64,000 nucleotides of DNA from NCBI RefSeq assembly GCF_003573695.1, contig NC_039359.1:186890813-186954812 (forward strand). Direction: 5' to 3'. Both the position numbers and the translations under genes were made by a program. The notes below the pieces were generated by a model. It made no database searches, had not been told where the DNA came from, and worked only from the letters and a program-made list of their open reading frames with translations. Below are positions 48,331 to 59,377 of the stretch, piece by piece. This stretch comes from Papaver somniferum. Taxonomy: Eukaryota; Streptophyta; Magnoliopsida; Ranunculales; Papaveraceae. Position 1 is the first letter of the stretch, and every line of letters begins with the position of its first letter.

Positions 48331-50165
48331 CTGCATATTAGAAGAGTTGAAGACTACCGGAGAGATCGGAGTCGTCCGAACGCCACCTGCACGTCGCTTT
48401 GACCGCGCCTCTTTCTCCTCGGGATTGCGCTCACCTTGCTTACAACTGCGGGTTCGTTTGCTTGAGGAAGGCTGCTTCAACAACTTATGTTGCTTCAAGA
48501 TCTCAGGGGAAGGCCTGTCACACGGGACTGTCACAACTTTTCCTGTGACCTCTTGAAAATCTTGGAGCTCTTCTATCCAGAAATCATTATACTTCCTAGT
48601 AGCCGCTGGTTTCCTTCCTGGGAGCAAGAATGGGAGGCTCTTCTTCGCGGCGAAGAGGTTAGTATCAAAAACAGGCAGCAAAAGCTCCATTGGAGGCATG
48701 GGGGGACGACAAAACGAAATACCCTGATCAAATCCCATGTGACGAGCGGCCCTGTCGATATTACACGGAACTACAGTAAGAGATTCATTAAAGAAGGATG
48801 AAACATATCTTGTCGTGTAACTTCGCATAAATATGATCTCTCCAAGACTCATTTTCTCTCAAGTGTGCAACACCATATCAGAAACAACGACAAATATTTT
48901 TGGATGGACCACAGAAGAATGAACCGGGGCCCACGGGCGAAAATATATGGCGTGCACATTATCGAAAAAATCGATGAGCTCCCTCCCGGGCTTCGGACGC
49001 CTCTTTTGCCAACGAAGTATTCTGGAGCCTCCATATAAACTGGAAAACGAAACCGCACGGACAGGAGCATAACCTTTGAAGTGTTCCCATAAGAATGCCT
49101 GGAGAAAAGCGATGTGAATATGTGACTCCACATTCATATATCCGTTGGAAACATACATGTCCTCTGCCAGAGAATCCAAATGAGAGTACAAATACCCGAG
49201 GAACAAGCTACCTAGAGGAAAGACTACGCCTTGCGCCAACTTAATAACGAACATGATGAGTTTCGCTCTTATGGTTTTCTTACCAGAGCCATCATCAAAA
49301 ACGTCCCTAAACATCCACAGGGATAAAAACGCAGCAGCACTGAGTACATCATCCAACACCTGGCTCGCTTTCGGTCGCATAGGAAACCATTCAGACACCC
49401 ACCAAGTATAAAAACATTTTTCATCACATTTCTTCTGATTATATCCCTCCGCCTTCTTAACCAGAGCGTCGAACATCACCTCTCTTCAGCGGACAACATA
49501 AAGTGAAGATTTCCCGTAACTGGAAGGCTCAACAAAGTGGCTACACTTTCTAAAGAGATAGTCATCTCCCCCATCTGCATATGGCCGTGTGTGTGATAGG
49601 ACACCATCGAGAAATGAAAGTGATTAAACCCGCAAAATCGTTCCTAATATGAAGTGTTGCAGATGCCATGACAGCTTCAACAACTTGCGCTTTAGTCAAC
49701 TTATTCTTGATGCGTTCATTGCTCAGCATATGCCTCATCCATCCTTCATAAGAGCTCAGCGGAGTGTGACAAATTTTGAAATCAATAGGAGAAGCTGGAT
49801 ACTCTTTCTTTTGGAGATAGAAACCTCATCACACGCGTCAGAGAAACTGATGGAGTAGCCTCTTCATTATCTGAACCTGTGAGGAGGGTTATCTTATGAC
49901 CAGGATGAGTCCTAACATTCGTATAAGGCACGACGAAGAGCTCATCATCTATATTTGGCATGTCTTTGGCGTTGCTAGCATTTCTTGGCTTGGCGGCATA
50001 AGTATTTCCAGGTGACATCTCAACGAGAATTTATTAAGTTCACTTCCAAATAACTACAATGAAGCACAATGGAAGAGAGTTATTATTTCACGCTAAGAGG
50101 GGATCATATAAACAACCTGCTAATTCAACATGATTACTAATAGTCGAAGTTCATGGACGAAAAAT

Positions 50166-50340
50166 GGCCACTATATGCTCGATCGCCCTCATGACCACTA
50201 TACGCTCGATCGCCCTCATGGCCACTATATGCTCGATCGACCTCATGGCCACTGCACGCTTGATCTCCCTCATGGCCACTGCACGCTCGATCTTCCTCAT
50301 GATCGCTGCATGCTCGAACGTCCTACTGGCCTCGAGGTAT
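50166..50340 (+). repeat. 27-bp tandem repeat in H (6-7 units)
   Basis: Unit close to GGCCACTATATGCTCGATCG followed by CCCTCAT, upstream of the antisense PMD gene start. Repetitive ORFs on both strands here are by-products. Confidence 0.9.
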
Positions 50341-50344
50341 GTAC

Positions 50345-51163
50345 AGCCGGGCCCAATACGATCAACACCCACTCGGACAAAAAAAATATATCTGTGGAGG
50401 TCGCATGAAGCCGTTTATTGGCCTTGGGATGTATGGCCACGGCCAAGTTGAACGCACAGACGGACAAACGGGCTTACCGTGGATATTACGCTCACTGCCG
50501 AAACCTACAGCTAAGCTTTGCATCGATCACAACCTAAAGCTAGGTTTTGCATACAGAAAATAAGAAAGAGGCAAGCGGTGGCATCCAACTTAGGTTTGCT
50601 CGTTTATTGGTGATCTTAACAACGTTAATTACTCTACTATCGATTCTACTGGTGGAGTTCGCTACAATATTATCAACGGAGAAGTTTCATTCACAATGGG
50701 ATGATTTTTCCAAGTTCAGGGAAGCTACACCTAAAACTAGGGTTTATATCCACACAAAAAAAACGAAGAAGGGATCACATACCTTGCTACTGGCAACACT
50801 CGACGCCGGGCAGTTAATGGCAGCGTCAAGGATCAGCAACGATGAGGAGAAACCAAACGAGAGAAAAAAGAAGCATAAGGGTTGACACCCTTTTATACAA
50901 GTACGATTGCGGAATCCGGGTGGAAAAAGGATTCCTTCTTTGGCTCGAATACAAGGAAGGGCATATGGGCCCGCCGATACTTCATAGCCACGTCAAGGCA
51001 TCCAGACCCGCCAAGACTCGACGGCCATGTAGATGCCGCCGCACAAACCAATTGATGATGGTCAATTAAACTCCTTCGGGTAAGCCTCCTCTATTTTGTC
51101 TCTTTTATATCATGTACGTCACCATCTAATGCTTACCACGCAATGGCACTATCATTACGTTCT
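50345..51163 (+). other. H 3' region between 27-bp array and polypurine tract
   Basis: No gene recognised. On the minus strand this is upstream of the PMD gene and would hold its promoter; no clear TATA was picked out. The ORF at 50547-50885 has no domain. Confidence 0.4.
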
Positions 51164-51178
51164 AAGCAGGGGACTTAA
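51164..51178 (+). promoter_or_regulatory. H polypurine tract
   Basis: AAGCAGGGGACTTAA directly before TGTTGATGG at 51179. Confidence 0.8.
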
Positions 51179-51286
51179 TGTTGATGGTGGTTTTAGTTCA
51201 GGGTCAAAGTCGTAAAACCCTATATTTAGCATTGTAATCCTGCAAAGGAATAAGGGCCATTTGAAAGTAATGAGTGTTCAAACCTC

Positions 51287-51329
<43 letters not shown>

Positions 51330-52931
51330 TGAGCAACTCAGTATAAATATGAAATTCACTCAGAATAAGGGCCATAGTGACCACCGGCGGGCCCACTTGT
51401 GCCCTTGTCTATCGAGTCTTATTCCCCCCATTCACAAGTGCTTCGAACGCCGACCCAAACATGGGCGTTCACGCTGCATAAAATAGCTCAAACGAATTGA
51501 GACCAACAAAAACGGTCTCAAAACGCATCACGTCCGTTCAACTTAGATGGACTAGTTGGAAGGCTTAGATCGCATTTCGAGCGATCAAAGAAATATCGAC
51601 GTGTTCACCGTTGGACCAACTCCCCCCTGGTCGATCTACCTGTCCACTGCAAAACCGCAGCGCATCCAATCGTTCGCCCAAAGTAGGGTGAACGTGCTGC
51701 TTTGAAAATCCTAAAATTGCGTTTGCTGCAACGCCCTACTGTCGCAAATCAATCATGACCATCCATCTTCGCCTGCCTAGTTGAACGGCTTGGATTCAAT
51801 TTCAAGCGACCCAGAAGATGTCAGTTTGATCACAGTTGGCCCACCTCTACACATGGCCAACCATCCTGTTCGAACTAGGGTTCGATGTTCCGGAACGCTC
51901 TCCCAAAGAGAGGTTGGCAGTGCAGCTTCAAACCCTAAAATATAATCAGCGGAAGCGTTCAACTGCCACAAATTATCTTATCCGACTAACTTTGCTAGCT
52001 TGGTCGGACGGTTTAGATCAGATTCTACATGGTCAGGAGGGTGATGCCATGATCACTGTCCACCCCTCCTCCACGAGCAGCGATCGACCAAGTGATGGCG
52101 TGTCCCTAGAGCCACCAAACGATCACCCAAAGGTGGTCGATCGTGCTACTCTTATCTGCGACTTATTCAATCAATCTCTAAAACAACGATGCTTCGCACA
52201 CATACATTAGTTTGAGATGCTTAAATGCGATGCTTCACATGCATCAAATACATACGATATTTTATGTCGGCTTCATAAACAACTTAGTTGTTTCACCTAA
52301 TAGCACCATATGCTATTCTCCGCGGCAAGTCCCACGACTTGACCCATTTATTCGAGACATCAAACATGTCACAAACTGGGGGATACTTACTGGGGTATTG
52401 GTCTGGCGGTTTACAACGTACGGCGTGCAACGCGTCCATTATAAGAATGTGTCAGGAGAAGACGAACGATTAACAACGGTGAAAGTAGTGGGTAAATATG
52501 TGACCACGTAATGATCATCACCTCTCACACTACTCCACTACTTAATCTTCTTTATTTCCTACGAGATCAGGGTTGCGCTCAAATGACTTGTATAAATAGG
52601 TATTCGACCTATTTCAATAAAGGAGAGAGAACACAAGTAACCAGAAACCATCTTCTGATACAAGTCATAAACAGCCACACCTTCATAATTCAACATTCTG
52701 ATCTCAAACACCTTCTTCGCTTCCCTCCCTAAGATCAACCCTTCTCCTTCACCTTGTGACCGAATTGAATCTGGAACGACCATTTCTTGGTTTAGGACAG
52801 AGTCTTACAGATTGATGTATCGAACTCAAAAGTACTCCCGTGCAGTGCATTTGTTTAGGGTTTGAATTCGTTTCTCATCAACACACCCCAAATTTACCAA
52901 AATCAGCAGAATCAGTTTTTTCCCTCAAACA
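51179..52931 (+). repeat. H 3' LTR (1753 bp)
   Basis: Matches the 5' LTR closely except for the missing ~420-bp segment after CACTCAGAATA and a longer (TA)n run at about 51293-51325. Ends CCCTCAAACA at 52931. Confidence 0.88.
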
Positions 52932-54083
52932 AGTTAAAATGCTAATAATTTTATAATTGATCCAACAATCAACATCTAAATTAATTATATAATATTCGGT
53001 CCAGCTACCAATATTTTAATTAATTATTATTTGGTCACACTGCCAGTAATCCATCGAATGATCAATACTTGCTCATCTACTCGAAAATTGATCCAACTAT
53101 CAATATTCAGTAACTTACAAGCAATACTTGCTCAAATGCTCAAATATTGATCCAACTATCAATATTCAGTAATTTATTGAATGAGCAATACTTGCTCATA
53201 CGCTCGATTCATATACTAATATTCAGTAATTTATCGATCAATTGCTGGAGAAATATTTGCTCAGACTATCAACATCACTTATTCAGAGAACCACGTCCCA
53301 AGAGACATGTTCAATTCATGAGTCATAGAGCGTTCGACTATCATTCTCCACTAAATAAAACTTAGACCCATCGTCTAATCAAATCAAACGACTGATTAGT
53401 CAAATCCACGTTCGTGAGACAATCAATCACATCACATGGGGGATATCTATTAGGGTTTTGGTCTGGCGGCCTACAACACGTGTGTTCATCCACGATGAGA
53501 AATGTAAGTAAGTCGTGCAAGCAGTTGAGGGAGTTATCAAAGTAGTGGGTGGACAATCAACCAACCCTCTCACGTACGAGGAACTGGTGAAACCACGATT
53601 TCCCACTTTCCCACTGTCACACTTACTGGAGATCAATGTGTTTACACTTTCCGGCAATATAAATAAGTCTCTAAGTCCATGATTGGACAACAGTACGAAA
53701 ACACACAGAAAATCCACGAGATATTGAACAGACAATCCATCGTCTAACCAAGAATCGTGTGACTAACGCTCTTTCAATCACTCAAACTTATTCATCATTT
53801 GCAGAAACCCACAACACATTCATAGATTACCATTGATCTCACACACTTCTCAGCTTCCCTCCTACAGATCAACCCTCTCCCCTCTTTGTGACAGAATTGA
53901 CTCTGGAACGGCCATTGACTTGGTTTAGGCCGGAGTCCTACAAATTGATCTCTCGAACTTAAAATCACTCCCGTGCAGTGCATATGTTTGAGGTTAGGTA
54001 GTTTGCTCGGTTGAGGAGTCTTCGATTGCTCGATCGTCTCTTCGTTCCCTAAAAAACCAGCAAACCGTTTTTCCCTATCAACA

Positions 54084-54610
54084 CTTAGAAACCGTATTTG
54101 AAGGGAATACCTCTGAAAAGGAAGATAGGATTCAAAACCTAAATTCCCATCGGGAAAACCTTCGTATGGATAATGGTGATTCATTTGATGAGTTTAATCA
54201 CAAAGTTTCTAAAATTGTTAATGCATCTTTTGCATTGGGTGAGACTATTCCTGAAAATGACATTGTGATGAAAATTCTCATATCGTTGCCAGCTAGATAC
54301 GATTCTAAGAAACATGCCATCGTTGAAGGAAATAACCTCGATACACTTTCCAGAAATACTCTTGTTGGGAAGTTAAAAATCTTTGATCATGAGCATACAT
54401 CCAAATCTGGGAAAGATATTGCTTTCAAAGCACAAAAGAACACTAAATTGCATGACAAAAGTAAAAGTGTTGGCAACTCAGTTGTTGATCCTATTCAGAT
54501 CGATTCATCAGATGAAGATCTTGATAACTTAGTTTCACTGATCACAAGACAGTTTATAGATCTTCTTTTGAAGAGAAGTAAACTGTTCGTCAGAGATACA
54601 CCCAGATCAT
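54084..54610 (+). pseudogene. C3 gag, middle part
   Basis: Resumes after F2 with LETVFEGNTSEKEDRIQNLN in the frame that preceded the one-base loss. Further on it has FDEFNHKVSKIVNASFALG and MKILISLPARYDSKKHAI, the conserved copia gag core (UBN2 family). The frame is open up to the E3 insertion. It would continue at 62680. Confidence 0.8.
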
Positions 54611-56108
54611 TGATAGACGCATTTATGTGTCTATTTTGTTCTCAATGTTCTGTATTGTTAGACTCGATTAAGTACTTATTGTGTTATTTTGTGTTTTTGT
54701 AGATGTTTTTAGAGAAGTAAGCCTTTGCGGCGAAATGAGCTCGAAAAGTAGTGTTTTACACCCCAGGATAATGTACCGGAGGCACCTCAGAAACGCACCG
54801 GAAGCGTCCCAGAAATGTACCGGAGGAACCCAAAAAAATTATTATTTCCACCCCAATTGCTAAAGGGACACCCGTACAGGATTAGGGGGAGGACACTTTT
54901 CTTCTCATAATTCAAATTTCATTTTTGGCGGGAAAATATATTCTCTCCCTGACAGATTTTCAAATTGATTTTTGATGGATTTGTGGAGAGACTAAATGGC
55001 TGGAATTAATTGGGTCATATCTATTGAGTATAAAAAGATTATTCTGAGCGTTGGAATGAGTTAAATTTGGCTAGAATCCGCTAACTTTCAATCGATAGTT
55101 AAACAGGGAAGATACGCTCGAGTTCTCTGTGAGAGGAATTTTTGGGAAGTTTTGTGGACTAAATGGGGAAGATATCTGATCGTCTTAAGTGTTTATGCAA
55201 CTATGGAAGTATTACAGCTCATATGCGCAGGCAGAGGGGATGGAGAAGATCATATCTCGGCTGACAGTGAAGAAAATGGAAAAAAATATTTTCCGAGTAA
55301 TGGAGAATTATATGGAGTGAATGAACGAGATTCGATGGGTCTGTTGGCTATTAATAGGTTGCTGGGGTTTAGCAGAGGGGGTGTCGAGAGTTTGGGGAAG
55401 TTTTGGAGGCTACAGAATGAAGAACTCACGAGTTGCAGAGCTGCCATTTTTCTGCTGCTGCTGCTGATGAAGAACACCAAGAACACGAAGAACGGACCTG
55501 CACCAGCAGTCGTTTATCGTGGGTCGTAGGTGTGGGTCTTAGAGCTGCAGTAACAATAGCACTTCTTCTGTGTCGTTCATTTTGGACGCTTTCTGTGGGT
55601 CGCACATTCACTGTTTTATTATTTCATCTCCATTTTCATCCTTGTAAACACCCTTTGAGCAATAAATAAATATTTTGAGCGTGTTTTTATCATGATGAGC
55701 TAAACCCAACACTGGGACGACGGAGGAGGTCGAATTTCATCCATGTGGTAATTTCATTAATTCTTTTATTTACTTTTTGCACAAATTTTAATTGAATTAA
55801 GATTTTAAATTAATTACTTGTGATTTCATTTGATGGAGTATGCTTAGTCCTAGGGATTTTTGATATTCCATGCTTAAGAAATACAAGTAATATTTTATAA
55901 AATCTATCTTGGCAATAAACTAGAGTCAATATTTGTTTTGTTTTTGAACTATAATTGCTAGAATTAATTTCTGAACCATTTGAAGAAAAAAAACGGCCGA
56001 ATCTTTAGTCCCAGTACTCTTGCCCATATTGTTAATATTTTTTGTATATATTTTTATTTTTAAATCTTTACAAGTCCGAGCAACGAACTTTTACTACCAC
56101 TTTCAACA
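54611..56108 (+). repeat. E3 left LTR (plus)
   Basis: Starts TGATAGACGCAT. About 97% identical by eye to the central LTR in reverse, except its last ~70 bp (after TTGTTAATATT), which are unrelated to the other two copies. TATAAAAA at 55029-55036 is a promoter candidate. The 125-codon ORF at 55152-55529 recurs reversed at 59949-60326; it is LTR sequence with no domain. Confidence 0.83.
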
Positions 56109-56119
56109 CTATAAAAAAA

Positions 56120-56137
56120 TGGCGCCGTTGCCGGGGA
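56120..56137 (+). promoter_or_regulatory. E3 primer binding site, plus strand (tRNA-Asp)
   Basis: TGGCGCCGTTGCCGGGGA, fully complementary to the 3' end of plant tRNA-Asp as I know it, 11 bases after the left LTR. Only some 60 bases later the sequence changes to minus-oriented interior. Confidence 0.85.
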
Positions 56138-56149
56138 ACGAAATTTGGT

Positions 56150-56592
56150 ATAAAAACAAAATAAAATAAAAATAGAAGTGAAAAGGACTCAACGAGATAT
56201 GGTGAAACTATCATGTTATTTCTAACACCTGAGCTATGTGCTTTTATGAATAGACTCTTTAGATGTTTCCATCTAATCAGATTGGTTCCTCAACTCCTAC
56301 AACCAAGATGCTTCCATCCACTTAGATTAGTTAGTGCCATCCTGAATACGCATAAATTTCTAGGCTCTGGAGTTTATTTATTGCAACTAAATAGTTTCTC
56401 CCATACCCCCAAACTTAAATCTAACATTGTCCTCAATGTTCTAAAGATAAAATTAAAAGAACGAACAAGGAGAAACTGTTACCATTTGAAGCAAAAGAGT
56501 TAAGGAAATATATTACCGTGTTGCATGAGATTGGGTTACCTCCCAAGAAGTGCTAAGTTTAAAGTCTTCAGCCAGACTTAGGAAAGGATTAG
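56150..56592 (-). other. E3 non-coding interior (minus orientation)
   Basis: Homologous to 7864-8284 of E1 (both contain CACCTGAGCTATGT-like and CCCCCAAACTTAAATC-like strings). No ORF. Confidence 0.65.
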
Positions 56593-58271
56593 TCAAATCG
56601 AACCATAAAGTAACAGTCGAAATAACTGTGGGTCTTCAAAACTAAATAGAGCTGACCAAAGGAAACTGCAATGAACCAAGAAAGTGGACAAGAATAGCAT
56701 GCCCTTACCTAGTTTCCTGAAAACTATCGCTAATTGCGGTTCAGGTTCAGGTTCTATGAAAGGGTCTAAATAGAATATTTTCATTGGCTGCGTTTCTTCA
56801 TAGATGGGATCCGAATCACTAGGTCTTAGAGTCTGTAAAAACTCAACTACGAACTTAGAATCACGAAGTAATAACCTAAATAATTGTGGATCTTCTAAGT
56901 CAATCATATATGACTTACATAGTTGACCACAGTGAGAGTAGTGGTCATTCTTAGGAAAATGTGTCGATTCTATTAACCTAAAGTACTTAGGCTTAGTCTC
57001 AGAACTTAATATTCGACTCATTTGAAACGTTCCCACAGTTGGAAGAAAACTATTTGGTAGGAAAACAAAGTCAATCTGGGTATCTTAGCCTGGGCAAACC
57101 ACATCAACCAGAGGATGGGTTTCTAACGACTGAACTTCTTCCTGGACATCATTAGGTTCGGGAAAACGTGTATGAAGATAATCTTGTAAAATGGTCGAGG
57201 CAGAGATATCAAGTCCTAAGTGTCGGGACTTTCCGAGAGTTAAAGGTAAGGCACTAGGGAAGTGATAATCACCTCCAAACTTAGAGTTTTCATTGTCTCT
57301 AGATAGACCTCTAATTATTTCTTGAATTTCCGTATATTCAGAGTCCTTAAAATATTCAAGAGATTCTTCTAAGTTATTATCAGGTAGTGCATCTTTACTC
57401 ATCTCTACGGGTCTATATTCTTCTTCCAAGACTATTGCTTCTAAGTCGCTAGACTCTAAAACAGTATTTTCGAAATGAACCCGTTCCTCTAAACCACTAT
57501 CGGCTTCGTAATCAAAAGGAAAATCTACATCGTCTAAAACGGTGGTGTCCCTAATCAAATCCTCGTCCTTTTGAATAGGTGAATAATCATAAAAATCATT
57601 TGGATTTGAACTAGAAATAATATAATCACTATACAACTCAATTGGATTACTAGACTCCTGATCACTATGCCTACATATTTCAGATTCTTCATTACTGTTA
57701 TTCTCATCATCATAGTACGAAGATGATTGAACCTTATCTAAATAAGTAATGTCTTTTATTCTAACCTCGTCCTCTAAATTAGGCAAATATTCACTATTTA
57801 CATCAAGGGTAAATTGGAAACACTATTTTGGAATGTAAGATTATTTCGAGCAAGTCTTTCGTTCGTCTCAGCCATCAGCTTGAGGGATTCCTCTATAGAA
57901 AGTTCACTCATTATTGTAGTTCTTTCGTCTAGAATTACACTATTCATCTCAGCTAACTTACGCGTCGACTCAGCTAACTCCCTGAGGGACTCTTCTAAAG
58001 GAGGAATAGGAACAGAGGGATCATAAAAAGGACTACTTTTCAATAGTTTGATTGTATCCTCTAGAGACGAAGAACTATTACTATAATCTTCTTGCTCGTA
58101 AGACTGATGCAAGTGTGGATAGTAATTGGGCTCACCAGGGTATGACCCATATCCTTCCAAATGATGGCGTTCCCAACCACTATTCCCAACATGGTCATAG
58201 AAAGGATGATGTCCATATTCAAATTCAGATCGATATTCATTGTATTGGCTTCTATCATACCAGCTCGACAT
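56593..58271 (-). pseudogene. E3 internal ORF (acidic non-pol retroelement protein), broken
   Basis: About 560 codons on the minus strand. The likely start MSSWYDRSQYNEYRSEFEYG is at 58271, although the frame opens at 58328. A Tyr/His-rich N-terminus leads to a coiled segment (SLRELAESTRKLAEMNS and ESLKLMAETNERLARNN), then a one-base shift near 57820, a long acidic middle with DYSPIQKDEDLIRDT, HLGLDISASTIL, and an in-frame TAA at 57087-57085. The last part has DPQLFRLLLRDSK and again DPQLFRLLLYGSI. Position after the primer site suggests a gag-equivalent, but no zinc knuckle is seen. Homologous to the ORF of E1. Function unknown. Confidence 0.72.
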
Positions 58272-58329
58272 TCTTAAATGCAAGGGAATTCTACACAACC
58301 ACAAACAAGGCCGACTCGACTCCACCAAA

Positions 58330-59356
58330 GCAAACCTAAAGATTCATAGCAAACAAAAAGCATGATGGCTCCACTTAGATTGTTTTCTAGACCAGCTTCT
58401 ATTCCTTAGAAAAGGAATTCGTTACAATTTGAGCACACCCCTCTGGAATCAATCCGAGCTAATGTAAGTTGAATCGAGGCGAGGGAAGCTTAGTAGAGCT
58501 TTGATACCCAAGGCCTCACCGCATTAGAAGGCGGCGCAGTCACGCATTCAACTCACAGAAACCATCATGAACTTTGAAGTGTGCTTAAAGAGGAACCAAT
58601 ATTTTTCGAACGAGTTTCCTATTAAGCTCGTTACCCTATCAGTCTCGTTCTATTCCAAATTTTAAAGCTTGGGTTCGCGTTAGGTTTCGTTTTCCTAAGG
58701 CGGGCAAGAAGGGAGCGGTGATGAAATCCGAACCCTTATCTTGTATTGGCCAGGCCTTGCTCTTTACTAGGAATTTAAAAACAGTCCAAATTCGTCCTCA
58801 ATCAATGAATCACCTTAAGGAATACAGTAACTCGCTTACAGGAGATTCGCGAGTGTTTCGATTGGACTTACCTCCCGTACCAGACGAGGGATGAACCGTT
58901 GTCGTCGACTCGGGCCACGACTCCTATGTCATGTACGAACCAGAGGGGCCGAGACGATATAGTAATCGTCGTCCTTCCCTGCACACAGTTTATATAATTT
59001 TTTTTTTTTAATAATACCCTTCCGTAGGGTAAAAAAAAGAATAACGTCCAATTGTCCAGAATAAAGTCCAAATAAAAATTCCAAAAATTACAAAAATTAT
59101 GAAAAATAAAGCCTATTTACAAATTCTAAAAATATATAAAATCTATATACAAAAAAAATAATAATAATAAAAATTAAATCCTAAAAAATAATTATGTCTT
59201 TTTTTTTCTTCTCTTTTAGCTTTTAGCTTTAAGATTTTTGTTCCCAAGTCCTTAGTATTCCACTTCGAACCTATAAATCAAAGACACAAAAAGAAACGTA
59301 AAAAGGAACAAATAATAGTAAAAAAAATAAACCTAAAAATTCTACCTAAGCACAAA
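58330..59356 (-). other. E3 leader between primer site and ORF
   Basis: About 1 kb without ORF, with several homopolymer T/A tracts (58998-59035, 59145-59215). Confidence 0.6.
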
Positions 59357-59374
59357 TCCGCGTCGGCGGCGCCA
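59357..59374 (-). promoter_or_regulatory. E3 primer binding site, minus strand
   Basis: The minus strand reads TGGCGCCGCCGACGCGGA three bases after the central LTR. It shares the first 8 bases with the tRNA-Asp site but differs after that. Confidence 0.65.
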
Positions 59375-59377
59375 AAA

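Larger units (their letters stand above)
47369..50018 (-). pseudogene. Antisense plant-mobile-domain (PMD) gene of H, intron-containing, broken
   Basis: Minus strand: leader MSPGNTYAAKPRNASNAKD (50018), then MTISLESVATLLSLPVTG (about 49565), the first PMD block. A frame change near 49475 leads to FYTWWVSEWFPMRP, LSLWMFRDVF and VVFPLGSLFLGYLYSHLDSL, the second block. 48852-48331 carries FIMRSYTTRY and a basic segment, then two short introns with good splice sites join three exons without loss of frame. The C-terminus is coiled coil (AEIERLSQELKLKQTVLQN), ending with a stop at 47369-47371. Frame changes and at least one stop remain. Same domain order as the gene in G. It lies opposite to gag and converges with it. 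Role unknown; the PMD family is linked to silencing and to transposons. Confidence 0.78.
43481..52931 (+). mobile_element. H: Tat-like gypsy retrotransposon with gag and antisense PMD gene, no pol
   Basis: LTRs 43481-45655 and 51179-52931, primer site, broken gag, antisense PMD gene, 27-bp array and polypurine tract. Flanks AGTTC (43476-43480) and AGTTA (52932-52936) correspond to a single AGTTC in F1, so this is an insertion into F2. The internal region of 5.5 kb has no pol. The LTR 3' part resembles the F LTR (CTCCCGTGCAGTGC), so F and H are related. Confidence 0.87.
41392..54083 (+). mobile_element. F2: solo LTR of the F family, plus strand, split by H
   Basis: LTR sequence 41392-43480 and 52932-54083, about 3.24 kb in total, matching F1 in reverse. 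Starts TGTTGGTGGTGAATT and ends CCCTATCAACA. Flanks GTTAG (41387-41391) and CTTAG (54084-54088) are a five-base duplication with one mismatch. Removing F2 joins two parts of the C3 gag, which confirms the boundaries. No F internal region is present. Confidence 0.86.

Noticed and set aside
55152..55529. 125-codon ORF repeated in reverse at 59949-60326
   Set aside because: Both are the same LTR segment of E3; conservation reflects recent LTR identity and not coding constraint.
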